DNA from: Citromicrobium sp.
GTDB taxonomy: Bacteria > Pseudomonadota > Alphaproteobacteria > Sphingomonadales > Sphingomonadaceae
Length of the DNA: 64,000 nucleotides
Assembly (NCBI GenBank): GCA_003248395.1
Contig: QFNA01000006.1
Coordinates: 1-64,000, forward strand
Direction of reading: 5' to 3'
Made by a program: the position numbers and the translations under genes. This document shows positions 54,681 to 63,073 of the stretch, one piece after another (position 1 is the first letter of the stretch; the number at the start of each line of letters is the position of its first letter). The notes under the pieces were generated by a model. The model searched no databases. It was given only the letters and a program-made list of their open reading frames with translations, and had not been told where the DNA came from.

Positions 54681-57005
54681 CTATCGCGGCGAGAGAGGCG
54701 CCACGTTAAAACGATTCATACCTGCACCGCCATCCGAACCTCCATCGTAGATGAAACCATAGACGAGGCTGTTGTCTCTCAAGCTCAGAACGTTGCCGCG
54801 GACCCAAGACCCAAGGATTTTGTCCACGAGCAGTTCGGGCTTTTGCCATGCGCCACGGACGCAACGGACCGAGTAGATGCTCCGGCTATCTTCGTCGATA
54901 AACAAGAGCACAGGCGATCCAACATGAATCACGAGGTCGGCCGCGGGCTGCTGCGAATCGACCGCATCGGTGATCACCGGCCCCGGGGTGATGCGGGACG
55001 GGGCGCCGGGCGCTGCCAGCCCGACGATGCGCCGCTCCCACAGACTGCCATCGGCGAGGCGATAGGCGATGATGACGGTGTCGGCCGCAGCGTCATAGGC
55101 AAGCGGGAGCACGGCGCCATATTCGGCCCGCCCGGTGCCCGCGCCGCGCGCGAGAAGCTGGCGCGCGGTGAGGCTGCCATCGGGCAGGATGCGCCGATAC
55201 CAGATGCTGCCATCGTCGCTGAAATAGGCCAGGTGGACGACATCGCCGCGCCCGACGATCGCCTGCGGCCCGGCATTGACGAAGCCTGCCTCCGGATCGA
55301 GCTCCACCGGCGCGCTCCAGACCAGCTCGCCGATGCCCTCATCCGCCCGGTCACCGGGCCTCTGCCCGGTCCCGACCACGTAATGCAGCCGATCGGCCAG
55401 ATAGACGGCGACGATCGACCCGTCCGAGCGCATCGCCATCGTCGCGGTCTGGGCGATCGCCTCGCCCCGTGCCGCCACCTCGTCGCGCACCGCCCAGCTG
55501 TCGGGGCGTTCGGCATTGTCCGAGGTCAGGAACATGTGCCGCCTGACCGAAGAGGTAACCTGGTGGATGATCTCGATACGGTCGCCGACAAGCCGGCTGT
55601 CGACCGATTCGAGGTCGCCGGTGGCCGGCCGGTGGGCGCCATCCATCTCGCGCCAGTGCCGACCGCCATCGACGGATTTCATCATCATGAAGCGATTGTC
55701 GGTCTCGGTCGGCTCCATGATGAAGTAGAGGTCGCCATTGGTGGCCTGCCATGGACCGATGCGGCCGGGATTCTCGACGAAGGTGCCGCCCAGATGGCCG
55801 GCGGCGATGGCCAGCTCGACCCGGCCCGTGGCGCTGGCCGGGCGACCCTCGCCATCGACCATGCGAAAGGCAAAGCTGTCGCCGGCCTCGTTCGTCACCG
55901 GACCGTCGGCGTGGCGGCGGATGACGAGTGGCCATTCGAACTCGCTGTGCCCGTCGGCCGGCGCGGATGCGGAGACCTCTTCGGCCAGCGACACTCCTGC
56001 GCCGGGCGAGAACGGGCCGGGAGCGGCATGGATGAGGTCGGCGGTCGGCGCTCCGGCGGCATAGCCGCGCGTGGCCACGATGCTGGCGCGCGGCGTGCGG
56101 GCGACGCCCTCGAGCGTCCATTCGGCGATATCCACCCGGTCGCCAGCGGCAAGGCCGATCCCCGCCTGGCCGCGCGGCAGGCCATCGGCGAGCGGCAGCG
56201 TCAGTGAGAATGCGCCATCGCCGATCTCGATCTCGAGCGCGGCGTCCTCATATTGCAGCTCGACTTCCTGCCAGCCGGTGAGCGCCGGACCGGCATGCGC
56301 CTCGCCGAGCAGCGTCTCGTGCCCGTCGCGCTGGCGAACGACTCGGACCCGGCCCGAAGGCATGAAGTGCGCGGCCGCGTAATTGTCTTCATCGACATAG
56401 CCGAACAGCAGCGCCACGCCGCGCTCGTTGCCGGCCGGCAGCCGCAGCCGCGCCGCGATGGAGAATTCCGGCAGCGGCCAGGGCGCGCGCGAGAGCGCCC
56501 GCAGCTCCGCCCCGGCCGCTGCCGCGCGCAGCACCGCGCCTTCGTCCGTCATGGCCACGGCGAGCGTGCCGGTGGCGCCGGCGGCCATGCTCCAGCCCGG
56601 CGCCACCGTGCCAATCGCATCGTCGGCGAAGGTCTGCGTCCATTCGCGCATGGGATGGGGAAAATCCTGCGCCTCGACATGCTCCCAGGCGCCGGCATTG
56701 CGGCTGACCTGCAGGCTCAGCGGCCCCTCAGGCGGCCCGCCGATGGTCTCGAGACGGAGGCGGAACGGCCGGTCGGCCTCGACCACCACGTCTTCCCCCG
56801 CATCGCCCGCCCAGCCGCCGGGCGCGTTGAGCGGCGCATCGGCCTGCACGCGCACGCGGAAGCTCGGCTCCTGTGCCGCGGCCGGCGCGCTGGCGAGGGC
56901 GAGGGCGGCCAGGCCGGAAAGAACAGCCGAAACAGACCGGCCGCCTGCCCGCTGGCTGAAGGCGCGGCGGCCGGATGCGGGGTTGCCGCGCACCCGGTCA
57001 ATCAC
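54681..57005 (-). CDS. Exported LamG/BNR-repeat-like protein of the phosphatase locus
   Basis: 774 residues from a GTG at 57005, overlapping the phosphatase stop (a GTG at 56993 is an alternative). The signal peptide ends ALALASAPAAAQ. About residues 120-290 look like a concanavalin/LamG-type module (EFSIAARLRLPAGN, YVDEDNYAAAHFMPSG, GWQEVELQYEDAALEIEIGD). The second half has BNR/sialidase-like beta-propeller features: SVDGGRHWREMDG, HMFLTSDNAERPDSWAVRDE, VHLAYFSDDGSIWYRRILPD. No sialidase active-site Arg triad is identified, so it may be a binding or non-sialidase propeller. The position suggests it handles the same substrate as the phosphatases. Confidence 0.7.
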   Translation of the reverse strand: MIDRVRGNPASGRRAFSQRAGGRSVSAVLSGLAALALASAPAAAQEPSFRVRVQADAPLNAPGGWAGDAGEDVVVEADRPFRLRLETIGGPPEGPLSLQVSRNAGAWEHVEAQDFPHPMREWTQTFADDAIGTVAPGWSMAAGATGTLAVAMTDEGAVLRAAAAGAELRALSRAPWPLPEFSIAARLRLPAGNERGVALLFGYVDEDNYAAAHFMPSGRVRVVRQRDGHETLLGEAHAGPALTGWQEVELQYEDAALEIEIGDGAFSLTLPLADGLPRGQAGIGLAAGDRVDIAEWTLEGVARTPRASIVATRGYAAGAPTADLIHAAPGPFSPGAGVSLAEEVSASAPADGHSEFEWPLVIRRHADGPVTNEAGDSFAFRMVDGEGRPASATGRVELAIAAGHLGGTFVENPGRIGPWQATNGDLYFIMEPTETDNRFMMMKSVDGGRHWREMDGAHRPATGDLESVDSRLVGDRIEIIHQVTSSVRRHMFLTSDNAERPDSWAVRDEVAARGEAIAQTATMAMRSDGSIVAVYLADRLHYVVGTGQRPGDRADEGIGELVWSAPVELDPEAGFVNAGPQAIVGRGDVVHLAYFSDDGSIWYRRILPDGSLTARQLLARGAGTGRAEYGAVLPLAYDAAADTVIIAYRLADGSLWERRIVGLAAPGAPSRITPGPVITDAVDSQQPAADLVIHVGSPVLLFIDEDSRSIYSVRCVRGAWQKPELLVDKILGSWVRGNVLSLRDNSLVYGFIYDGGSDGGAGMNRFNVAPLSPR

Positions 57006-58218
57006 GCTCCCAGCCCCAGGCCTCGAGCATGATGGCGAACAGGCGGGTGTTGGGAAGATAGCCGCGCACCCGCTCGGCGCCGGCCCCGATCGCCAGCGCG
57101 GGCACCTCTTCGGCCGTGTGGGTGGCGTTGACGAAGACATTGTCCAGCCGCACGTGGTCGTCATCCTCGTCGTCGCTGGCCGCGGGCTGTGCCGCCTGCC
57201 ACGCATCGTAGCCGGCCAGAAGATCCTCGCCGCGGCGCCCGCCATCGACCTGCAGGCCGAAGGAATGGTCGGCGGTGAACAGCAGCAGCGTCTCGCCAAG
57301 ATCGACGCGGGCCGCCACCTCGGCCATCAGGCCGTCGAACCGGGCGAGGTTTTCCAGCCCCTCGCGCACGTCGTCGGTGTGTGCGTCCCATTCGACCACC
57401 AGCAGATAGCCCTTGTCCGCCTGTTCGAGCCGGTCGAGCGCGGCCAGCGTGGCTGCGCGCACGTCGATCTCGTCGGCCACCACCACCGGGCGGGCATTGT
57501 CGGCCGGCATGTCGGCGAGCGTCGCGTAGATCGGGCGATCATGCGCGCTGGCGAGCTGGTCGAAGCCGGTGCCGAGCGCCGCGAGCTGCTCGCCGATCCT
57601 GCCGCGCCCGCGGCCGATCAGCACGTCCACCCCGTCGCCGAAGCGCGGTGCGAAGGCCTGCGGAAAGATGTTGCCCCAATCGCCGCGGTCATTGGCATGG
57701 GCATAGGTGGCCGCCGGCGTGGCATCGGCGATCGACTGGCTCGAGACCACGCCGGTCAGCAGCCCGCGCTCCTCGGCATATTCCAGCAGGGTCTTGGTCG
57801 GCTGCCCGTCGCGCTCGCCGCGCACGGCATCAGGCCCCAGGCTGATGACGCCGTTATGCGTTTTCACCCCGGTCATGATCGCCGACATGCCGTTTGCCGA
57901 ATCCGACACGAAGCGATCGACCGGCGAGGTCTCGCTCAGGCCGAGATGGGGCCATTGCTGGATGCTGAGCCGAAGCGGCTCCCCATGCGCAAGGATGCTG
58001 GCGGCATTGAGCGTGGCGACCCCGGCCGCATCGGCGAGGAACACGATGACGTTGCGCGCCTGCCGTGTTTCTTGCGCCTGTTGCACGGGTGGCGGTGCCG
58101 CTGGAATATCCTGCCCGGATGCGGGCGCGGCCAGTATTGCAGCGAGGCCTGCGAAGGCCGCAGCAATCGGCGCGACCGGGCGAGGGGTGCGGATGGTCAT
58201 GGCGAGCGGTGCTTTCAT
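56998..58218 (-). CDS. Periplasmic alkaline phosphatase (PhoA-type)
   Basis: 406 residues with a signal peptide (PIAAAFAGLAAILAAPASGQ). Catalytic features are the first metal Asp in VIVFLADAAG, the nucleophile Ser in FVSDSANGMSAIMTGVKTHNG, LLFTADHSFGL with metal ligands, and NATHTAEEVPALAIGAGAERV, the last His. The WDAHTDD segment replaces the more usual ...HxxH-type loop, and the usual cap insertions are short. It releases phosphate from monoesters in the periplasm. It lies 2 nt after the TonB receptor gene's stop and overlaps the BNR gene, so the locus is one operon. Confidence 0.9.
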   Translation of the reverse strand: MKAPLAMTIRTPRPVAPIAAAFAGLAAILAAPASGQDIPAAPPPVQQAQETRQARNVIVFLADAAGVATLNAASILAHGEPLRLSIQQWPHLGLSETSPVDRFVSDSANGMSAIMTGVKTHNGVISLGPDAVRGERDGQPTKTLLEYAEERGLLTGVVSSQSIADATPAATYAHANDRGDWGNIFPQAFAPRFGDGVDVLIGRGRGRIGEQLAALGTGFDQLASAHDRPIYATLADMPADNARPVVVADEIDVRAATLAALDRLEQADKGYLLVVEWDAHTDDVREGLENLARFDGLMAEVAARVDLGETLLLFTADHSFGLQVDGGRRGEDLLAGYDAWQAAQPAASDDEDDDHVRLDNVFVNATHTAEEVPALAIGAGAERVRGYLPNTRLFAIMLEAWGWERD

Positions 58219-58220
58219 GG

Positions 58221-61157
58221 TCAGAAGGTGTAGCCGAGGCCGAAGGTGAACTTGCGGCCGGTGAGGTTGGCGTCTTCGGCGAAAGGTTCATAACCCTGAT
58301 AGGAGAACTGCGCCTCGTCGGTGACGTTGATCACGCTGGCAAACGCCCGCAGGCCGTTGTCGAGCGAGTAGGATGCCGACAGATCGAGGCGCTCTTCGGG
58401 GCCGAAGAACTCGTCGCTCTCGATGTCGCTGCCCAGGCCCTCCACATAGTCCGAGCGGTTGACATAGTCGCCGCGGAGCATGAAGCCGTCCCAGGCCCAT
58501 TCCAGCGTGGCCGTGAACAGGAAGTCCGAAAAGCCGGGCAGGGGCAGATCATCGCGATCGGTGCGGTTGGGATAGGAGGCCTCGGTTTCAGTGAAGGTGG
58601 CGCTGACCCCGGCGGTCAGCCCGCTCAGCGCGCCCGGCAGGAACACCAGCCGCTGGCGCGCGATCAGCTCGAGGCCATAATTCTTGGCGCTCGTGCCGTT
58701 CATCGGCACCTCGTATTCGAAGTCGCCGTCCTCCGCTGGGATGGGGATGCCATTGGCATCGAGCGCGTTGAAGTCGTAAACCAGATTATACGAGAAATTG
58801 TCGATGTCCTTGTAGAACACGCCGACCGAATAGAGACCGCCGCGATCGGTGTAATATTCGAGCTGGGCATCGAAATTGTCCGACAGCGCCGGTTGCAGGT
58901 CCGGATTGCCGTCGGTGATGTCGCCGTCCTCGTTGATGAACCGGCCGCTGGCCAGCTCGCTGCGGCGCGGCCGGCCATAGGTGCGGTTGTAGCTTTCGCG
59001 CAGGATCAGGTTGGGCGTCAGCTCGTGGCGCAGGTGGACGCCCGGAAGCCAGAAATCATAGCTGTTGGCGTTGGTCACCGCATCCACGCTTGCCTCGCCG
59101 TCGAGATAGCTGACCGCATAATTGGTGTTGTCGAAATCGACCCGCTCGTAGCGCAGGCCGGCGATGATGGTGTGCGCGCCGGCGCGCAGCGTGCCCATGC
59201 CATAGCCGGCATAGGTCTGCTCGGTGCTGTCGAAATCGCCGACATTGCTGTCTTCCAGCGTGTCTTCCTCGTTCAGTTCGAACAGTTCGGGATTCGAGGC
59301 GAGCAGCGCGGCACCGCGCTCGGGGAACACGTTGTAGACCTTGGCCCCGCCCATATAGACCTCGTCGGTCGGATCGAGGATCGAGGCATAGGGAAAGGCA
59401 TCGTCCATCTCGTAGACCACGGCTGTCTCGTCGCGGGTCGCCTCGCTGCGGAAATACTTGGCGCCGGCCTTGAGCGTCAGGGCGCTGCTGCCGACATCGA
59501 AGCTGCGCTCGAAGTCGACCTTGGCGCTGTAGACGTCCTCGGTGGAAAGCGCGCTCGTCAGGGCCAGCTCGCCCTCGCTGACAAGCGCGAGATCGGTGCT
59601 GTCCTGCCCGCTGATCTCGGTGATGGCGACATCGCCGCGCGAGGTGTCGAACAGCTCGTATTCGAACAGCATCCACGGCGAATCCGGCTCCGACACGAAG
59701 TTGAGCTCGTTGTCGTTGACGGTGTTCACCTCGCTGCGCGAATAGAACAGGTCGTAGGTCAGCAGGCTGGCGCCGCCCTCGTGGCGGCCGCCGAAATTGA
59801 CCGAATACAGCTCGGTCTCGCGATCCTGCTCGGTGCCGATCCACCCGCGCGAGCCTTGCGAGCCATCATCGCCCGGAGTGCCGCGGCCGTAATTCGGCGT
59901 CAGCTCGGCATAGGTCTTGCGGCCGTCGATGGCGTCCTGGAACCGCGTGTCGATGTCGATATCGGTCTCGAACACGTCGTTGCTGCGGTCGGCCTGGCTG
60001 TAGAAGCCGCGCAGATAGAAGGCGTTGAACTCGTCGGTGCGATAATCGAGATCGACGTTGACGGTGTTGGTGCGGGTGGTCTGATAGTCGATTTCCCAGT
60101 GCGAGGATTCCATGAACCAGACCGGCCGGTCATATTGGCCGAGCCCAAGCTGCGGATTGTTGTCCGGCGTCACCTGAACCCAGTCCATGTCGCGATTGTT
60201 CGAGGTCCGATCGACCTCGTAGCTGCCGACCGAGATGCTCACGCCGAAATTGTCGTAATCGCCGCCGAGGCTGAAGATGTCCGAATAGCTGGCGCTGAGC
60301 GAATAGCCCCAATCCTCGGGCAGGTCGGAATAGACCCCGCCGGCCTCGATATTGATGCGCTGGCCGCTGCGCTCGAACGCGCTGCGGGTGACCACGTTGA
60401 TGATACCGCCGAGCGCATCGCCGTCGCGGTCGGGCGTGGCGGCCTTGATGACCTCGATATTGGAGATCCCGTCGCCCGAGAACTGGTCTGTCGACAGGCC
60501 GCGGCTGCCGCCCGCCGTGGGCACGCGGTTGCCGTTGATCTGGAACGAATTGTAGGCGCCCTCGATGCCGCGGATGTTGATGCCGGTCGGCTCGCCAGAC
60601 TGGTTGGTGTTGACGCTGAGGCCGGGCAGGCGCTGCAGCGCATAGCCGATATTGCCATCAGGCGCGGGGCCGAACACCTCTTCGGAAAAGATGTTGACGA
60701 TGCCATCGGCGGTGCGCTGCTGGTTGATCGCCAGCGCCTGCCCGACCGCCGCGGCGCGTACGACAATAGGCTCGTGGCCAAGGGCCGTACTGTCGAGGCC
60801 GAAGTCTGCCACGGCGTTGGTATTCTCGGCGACGATAACGCGGCGCGTTGCCGGATCAAAGCCGACATACTCGACCTCGATGGTGTTGGTGCCGACAGGA
60901 ACCTGTAGCTGGAAGCGGCCATCCTCGGTCGTGACATCGCGCTCATTTGTTCCACTCACTCGGACAACCGCGCCGCGCAGCGATTCGCCGGTCTGCACAT
61001 CGTAAACGCGGCCTGTTACCGTCGCCTGCTGCTCGGCAGTGACGGGAGAGGAGGAAGTTCCTGCGTCCTGGGCGTGAGCCGAAGTGGCAATCATGGCGAC
61101 CAGCGCCGTAGATGTAAGCAAATGGCGCGATGCACGCATGGAAGATGCAGTTATCAT
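58221..61157 (-). CDS. TonB-dependent outer-membrane receptor (sphingomonad TIGR01782 type)
   Basis: 978 residues: signal peptide to about 30, a carboxypeptidase-like regulatory domain (about 45-120, TVTGRVYDVQTGESLRGAVV), then the plug with ALQRLPGLSVNTNQSGEPTG, NIRGIEGAYNSFQINGNRVP and IEVIKAATPDRDGDALGGII. The barrel ends in aromatic FTFGLGYTF. Such receptors take up large or scarce substrates using TonB energy. Between a purple-acid-type and a PhoA-type phosphatase, its cargo is probably a phosphorylated compound. No TonB/ExbB genes are nearby; the shared cellular set would serve it. Confidence 0.93.
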   Translation of the reverse strand: MITASSMRASRHLLTSTALVAMIATSAHAQDAGTSSSPVTAEQQATVTGRVYDVQTGESLRGAVVRVSGTNERDVTTEDGRFQLQVPVGTNTIEVEYVGFDPATRRVIVAENTNAVADFGLDSTALGHEPIVVRAAAVGQALAINQQRTADGIVNIFSEEVFGPAPDGNIGYALQRLPGLSVNTNQSGEPTGINIRGIEGAYNSFQINGNRVPTAGGSRGLSTDQFSGDGISNIEVIKAATPDRDGDALGGIINVVTRSAFERSGQRINIEAGGVYSDLPEDWGYSLSASYSDIFSLGGDYDNFGVSISVGSYEVDRTSNNRDMDWVQVTPDNNPQLGLGQYDRPVWFMESSHWEIDYQTTRTNTVNVDLDYRTDEFNAFYLRGFYSQADRSNDVFETDIDIDTRFQDAIDGRKTYAELTPNYGRGTPGDDGSQGSRGWIGTEQDRETELYSVNFGGRHEGGASLLTYDLFYSRSEVNTVNDNELNFVSEPDSPWMLFEYELFDTSRGDVAITEISGQDSTDLALVSEGELALTSALSTEDVYSAKVDFERSFDVGSSALTLKAGAKYFRSEATRDETAVVYEMDDAFPYASILDPTDEVYMGGAKVYNVFPERGAALLASNPELFELNEEDTLEDSNVGDFDSTEQTYAGYGMGTLRAGAHTIIAGLRYERVDFDNTNYAVSYLDGEASVDAVTNANSYDFWLPGVHLRHELTPNLILRESYNRTYGRPRRSELASGRFINEDGDITDGNPDLQPALSDNFDAQLEYYTDRGGLYSVGVFYKDIDNFSYNLVYDFNALDANGIPIPAEDGDFEYEVPMNGTSAKNYGLELIARQRLVFLPGALSGLTAGVSATFTETEASYPNRTDRDDLPLPGFSDFLFTATLEWAWDGFMLRGDYVNRSDYVEGLGSDIESDEFFGPEERLDLSASYSLDNGLRAFASVINVTDEAQFSYQGYEPFAEDANLTGRKFTFGLGYTF

Positions 61158-61190
61158 AAGTCCCTCATTTGAATGGAAGGCCTGCCAGGC

Positions 61191-62645
61191 CTATTTGACG
61201 CTTTCGTAGGGCAAGGTGTTCTGGAATAGCCGCTGCTCGGGCAGCGTGTTTTCGGAAGGCTGGATCGACTTGGTGCCATTTGCCGATTTCATCAGGTCGA
61301 CCTCGTCGTAGAGGGCGCCGTCGGCGGTGTAAGCAGCATAGGTCAACTGGTCGCCATCGATCTCTATGACCTGGAAAAACTGTGTGTTTTCGCCCCGCCG
61401 GGCAAGCGCGACTCCGTTCGGCGCGTAAGCATCCCAGCCAGTAGCGCTGAACTCGTATTGCTTGGGGCCGGAGACCGAGTTGACGAACATCGTCGTCACC
61501 GTGCCCTCGTCCACTGCGGCGCTGCGGTTCGGCGTCATTTCCAGATCGACCTCCCGCTCGCCAACCTGGCCGCGGGCATAGGTGTGATCGTGCCCTTGCA
61601 GCACAAGGTCGACCGAATGCTTGAGCAGCACCGGTAGAAGGACCTCGCGCCGCGACCGGTTATCCCGCTCGCGCCCGGAGGAGAACACCGGGTGGTGCAT
61701 CGTCACGATTCGCCAACGCGCATCGCTGGCGGCGAGCCCGGAGTCGAGCCATTCGGCCTGTTCGGACATATCCGAAACGTTGCTATTGAGCACGAACACT
61801 TCGAGGTCGTTCGAGTAGCGTACCGAGTAAACTGTCTCCTGAATCTCATCCGGAAGCTCCGGCTCCTCGGGTAGGCGGAACTGGGGGCGCCATAGGATCG
61901 AAAGCAGCTTCTGCTTTTGCTCCTCGCCTAGTTTGTAGCTGTCGTATTCGTGGTTGCCCGAAACCGGGATCGCCGGAATCATCCCGTTGATGAAGCTGCC
62001 GGCCCGGAACCAGTGCGCCCATTCCAGATCACGCGAACCGCGGTTTACAAGGTCGCCGGCGTGGAGGATGAAGCGGGCATCGGGAGCCTGCTGGAAGGCG
62101 GCCCGGATCACGCGTGGCCAATGCGAATCGAGGCCATTCTGGGCATCACCGAGATAGATGAAGCGCAAGGGGCCGGAACTGGGAGCGGTCCGGGTCTGGA
62201 ACCACTCGCTCCACTGACCCTCAGCGCCTTGCACCCGATAGGCATACAGGGTGTCGGGCTCCAGTCCGTCGAAGCGCACCGAGTGATGGCTGGTTGCAGG
62301 AAGGCCCGCATTGTGCGTAACCGGCAGGACGAGCCCCTCGTGAACGACTTGGTCGAGGTCGAGCAGCTGGGTCTGTGCATCGACCGAGCGCGCAAGCTGG
62401 TCGAATCGTGCATCGGGCAATGCTAGTGTGATCTCGGCACGGGTCGCCTTAATTTCGGCGGAGGTGCGCCAGCTCACGCTGATTGAGGACGCCGGATCTC
62501 TCTCCATGGTCGCCACGATCCGGTCTGGCCACGTGCTCGCCTCCTGCCAGGGAACCTGAGCCGGGGTATGAGCACCCTCGTGCGCCATTGCTGGCATGAC
62601 CGAGCCAAGCATCGCGCCCGTCATTAGCATCAACAAAAGTTTCAT
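61191..62645 (-). CDS. Purple-acid-phosphatase-like metallophosphoesterase
   Basis: 484 residues from the ATG at 62645 with a signal (MKLLLMLMTGAMLGSVMPAMA). An N-terminal fibronectin/PAP-N module (ISVSWRTSAEIKATRAEI) precedes the two-metal phosphoesterase core: FIYLGDAQNG, ILHAGDLVNRGSRDLEW, PVSGNHEYDSY, IVTMHHPVFSSG and LVLQGHDHTYARG. These match the five metal-ligand motifs of purple acid phosphatases, though the Tyr of GDxxY is Val-Asn here. It would hydrolyse phosphate esters outside the inner membrane. It is first in the operon, and its upstream AT-rich region should hold the promoter. Confidence 0.9.
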   Translation of the reverse strand: MKLLLMLMTGAMLGSVMPAMAHEGAHTPAQVPWQEASTWPDRIVATMERDPASSISVSWRTSAEIKATRAEITLALPDARFDQLARSVDAQTQLLDLDQVVHEGLVLPVTHNAGLPATSHHSVRFDGLEPDTLYAYRVQGAEGQWSEWFQTRTAPSSGPLRFIYLGDAQNGLDSHWPRVIRAAFQQAPDARFILHAGDLVNRGSRDLEWAHWFRAGSFINGMIPAIPVSGNHEYDSYKLGEEQKQKLLSILWRPQFRLPEEPELPDEIQETVYSVRYSNDLEVFVLNSNVSDMSEQAEWLDSGLAASDARWRIVTMHHPVFSSGRERDNRSRREVLLPVLLKHSVDLVLQGHDHTYARGQVGEREVDLEMTPNRSAAVDEGTVTTMFVNSVSGPKQYEFSATGWDAYAPNGVALARRGENTQFFQVIEIDGDQLTYAAYTADGALYDEVDLMKSANGTKSIQPSENTLPEQRLFQNTLPYESVK

Positions 62646-62714
62646 TGAGCGCCCCTTCCACCGCAATGCAATACGAAGGGCGCCTAGGCGCGCCGAGTTT
62701 CAGTTTTCAGTCGG

Positions 62715-62733
62715 TTTCATTAAATTTCGTTAA
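62715..62733 (-). promoter_or_regulatory. Paired 9-bp near-repeats in the phosphatase promoter region
   Basis: TTTCATTAA (62715-62723) and TTTCGTTAA (62725-62733) are near-identical units with a 10-nt period, about 70 nt upstream of the phosphatase ATG. The one-turn spacing resembles tandem regulator half-sites, but the sequence does not match the E. coli PhoB consensus. This is a candidate operator only. Confidence 0.3.
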
Positions 62734-62993
62734 TGTTCGCCAATCTGAGAGTTGGATTTCCCGCATAACCGGTTGGTTTGATCCAATTGATTAGGTCAGT
62801 TGGAGGTGTTTAGTCCGCTCTTAGATGCCCGGCGGATTATCTTGAACGGCCGCAATTAGGGCGCAAAGCTGCTGTTGAAAGGCAAAAGGGCAAGCGGCAG
62901 AAAACCACCCCACCTCGCACATTCCATTTTCCTACACGCCGCGCCGTTGCTAGCTTCGCATCGGCTCTTTGAAACCTGAATACCACGGCAAAC

Positions 62994-63025
62994 CGCGGGG
63001 CACCCTTTGGAAAGGGCACCCCGCG
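62994..63025 (-). terminator. Long imperfect hairpin after the acyl-CoA dehydrogenase gene
   Basis: CGCGGGG...CCCTTT (62994-63008) pairs with AAAGGG...CCCCGCG (63011-63025) with a 2-nt turn at the centre and two adjacent mismatches in the stem. It lies about 48 nt past the dehydrogenase stop. The T-run after it on the minus strand is short, so termination may need Rho. Confidence 0.5.
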
Positions 63026-63073
63026 CATGTGTTTCATCAACTAAAGTCCCGGCGTGACGCCGCGACTCGGCGA

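Larger units (their letters stand above)
62646..63073. other. Intergenic region upstream of the phosphatase operon
   Basis: About 430 nt with no gene recognised. It contains an AT-rich stretch (62700-62760) next to the phosphatase start, suited to a promoter, and a long imperfect hairpin nearer the acyl-CoA dehydrogenase stop. I looked for a PhoB box (CTGTCAT-type direct repeats) on both strands and did not find a convincing one. Confidence 0.5.

Noticed and set aside
56428..58233. A 601-codon plus-strand frame opposite the PhoA-type phosphatase and BNR gene
   Set aside because: It is a shadow frame across two recognised genes with no motif of its own.
58065..60908. A 947-codon open frame on the plus strand opposite the TonB receptor
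   Set aside because: It is the antisense shadow of a high-GC gene: composition is Ala/Val/Arg/Gly-biased, no domain is recognisable, and the minus strand encodes a complete receptor.
62646..63073. A PhoB box upstream of the phosphatase operon
   Set aside because: I searched by eye for CTGTCAT-type 11-bp direct repeats and found only a TTTCRTTAA pair, which does not match.
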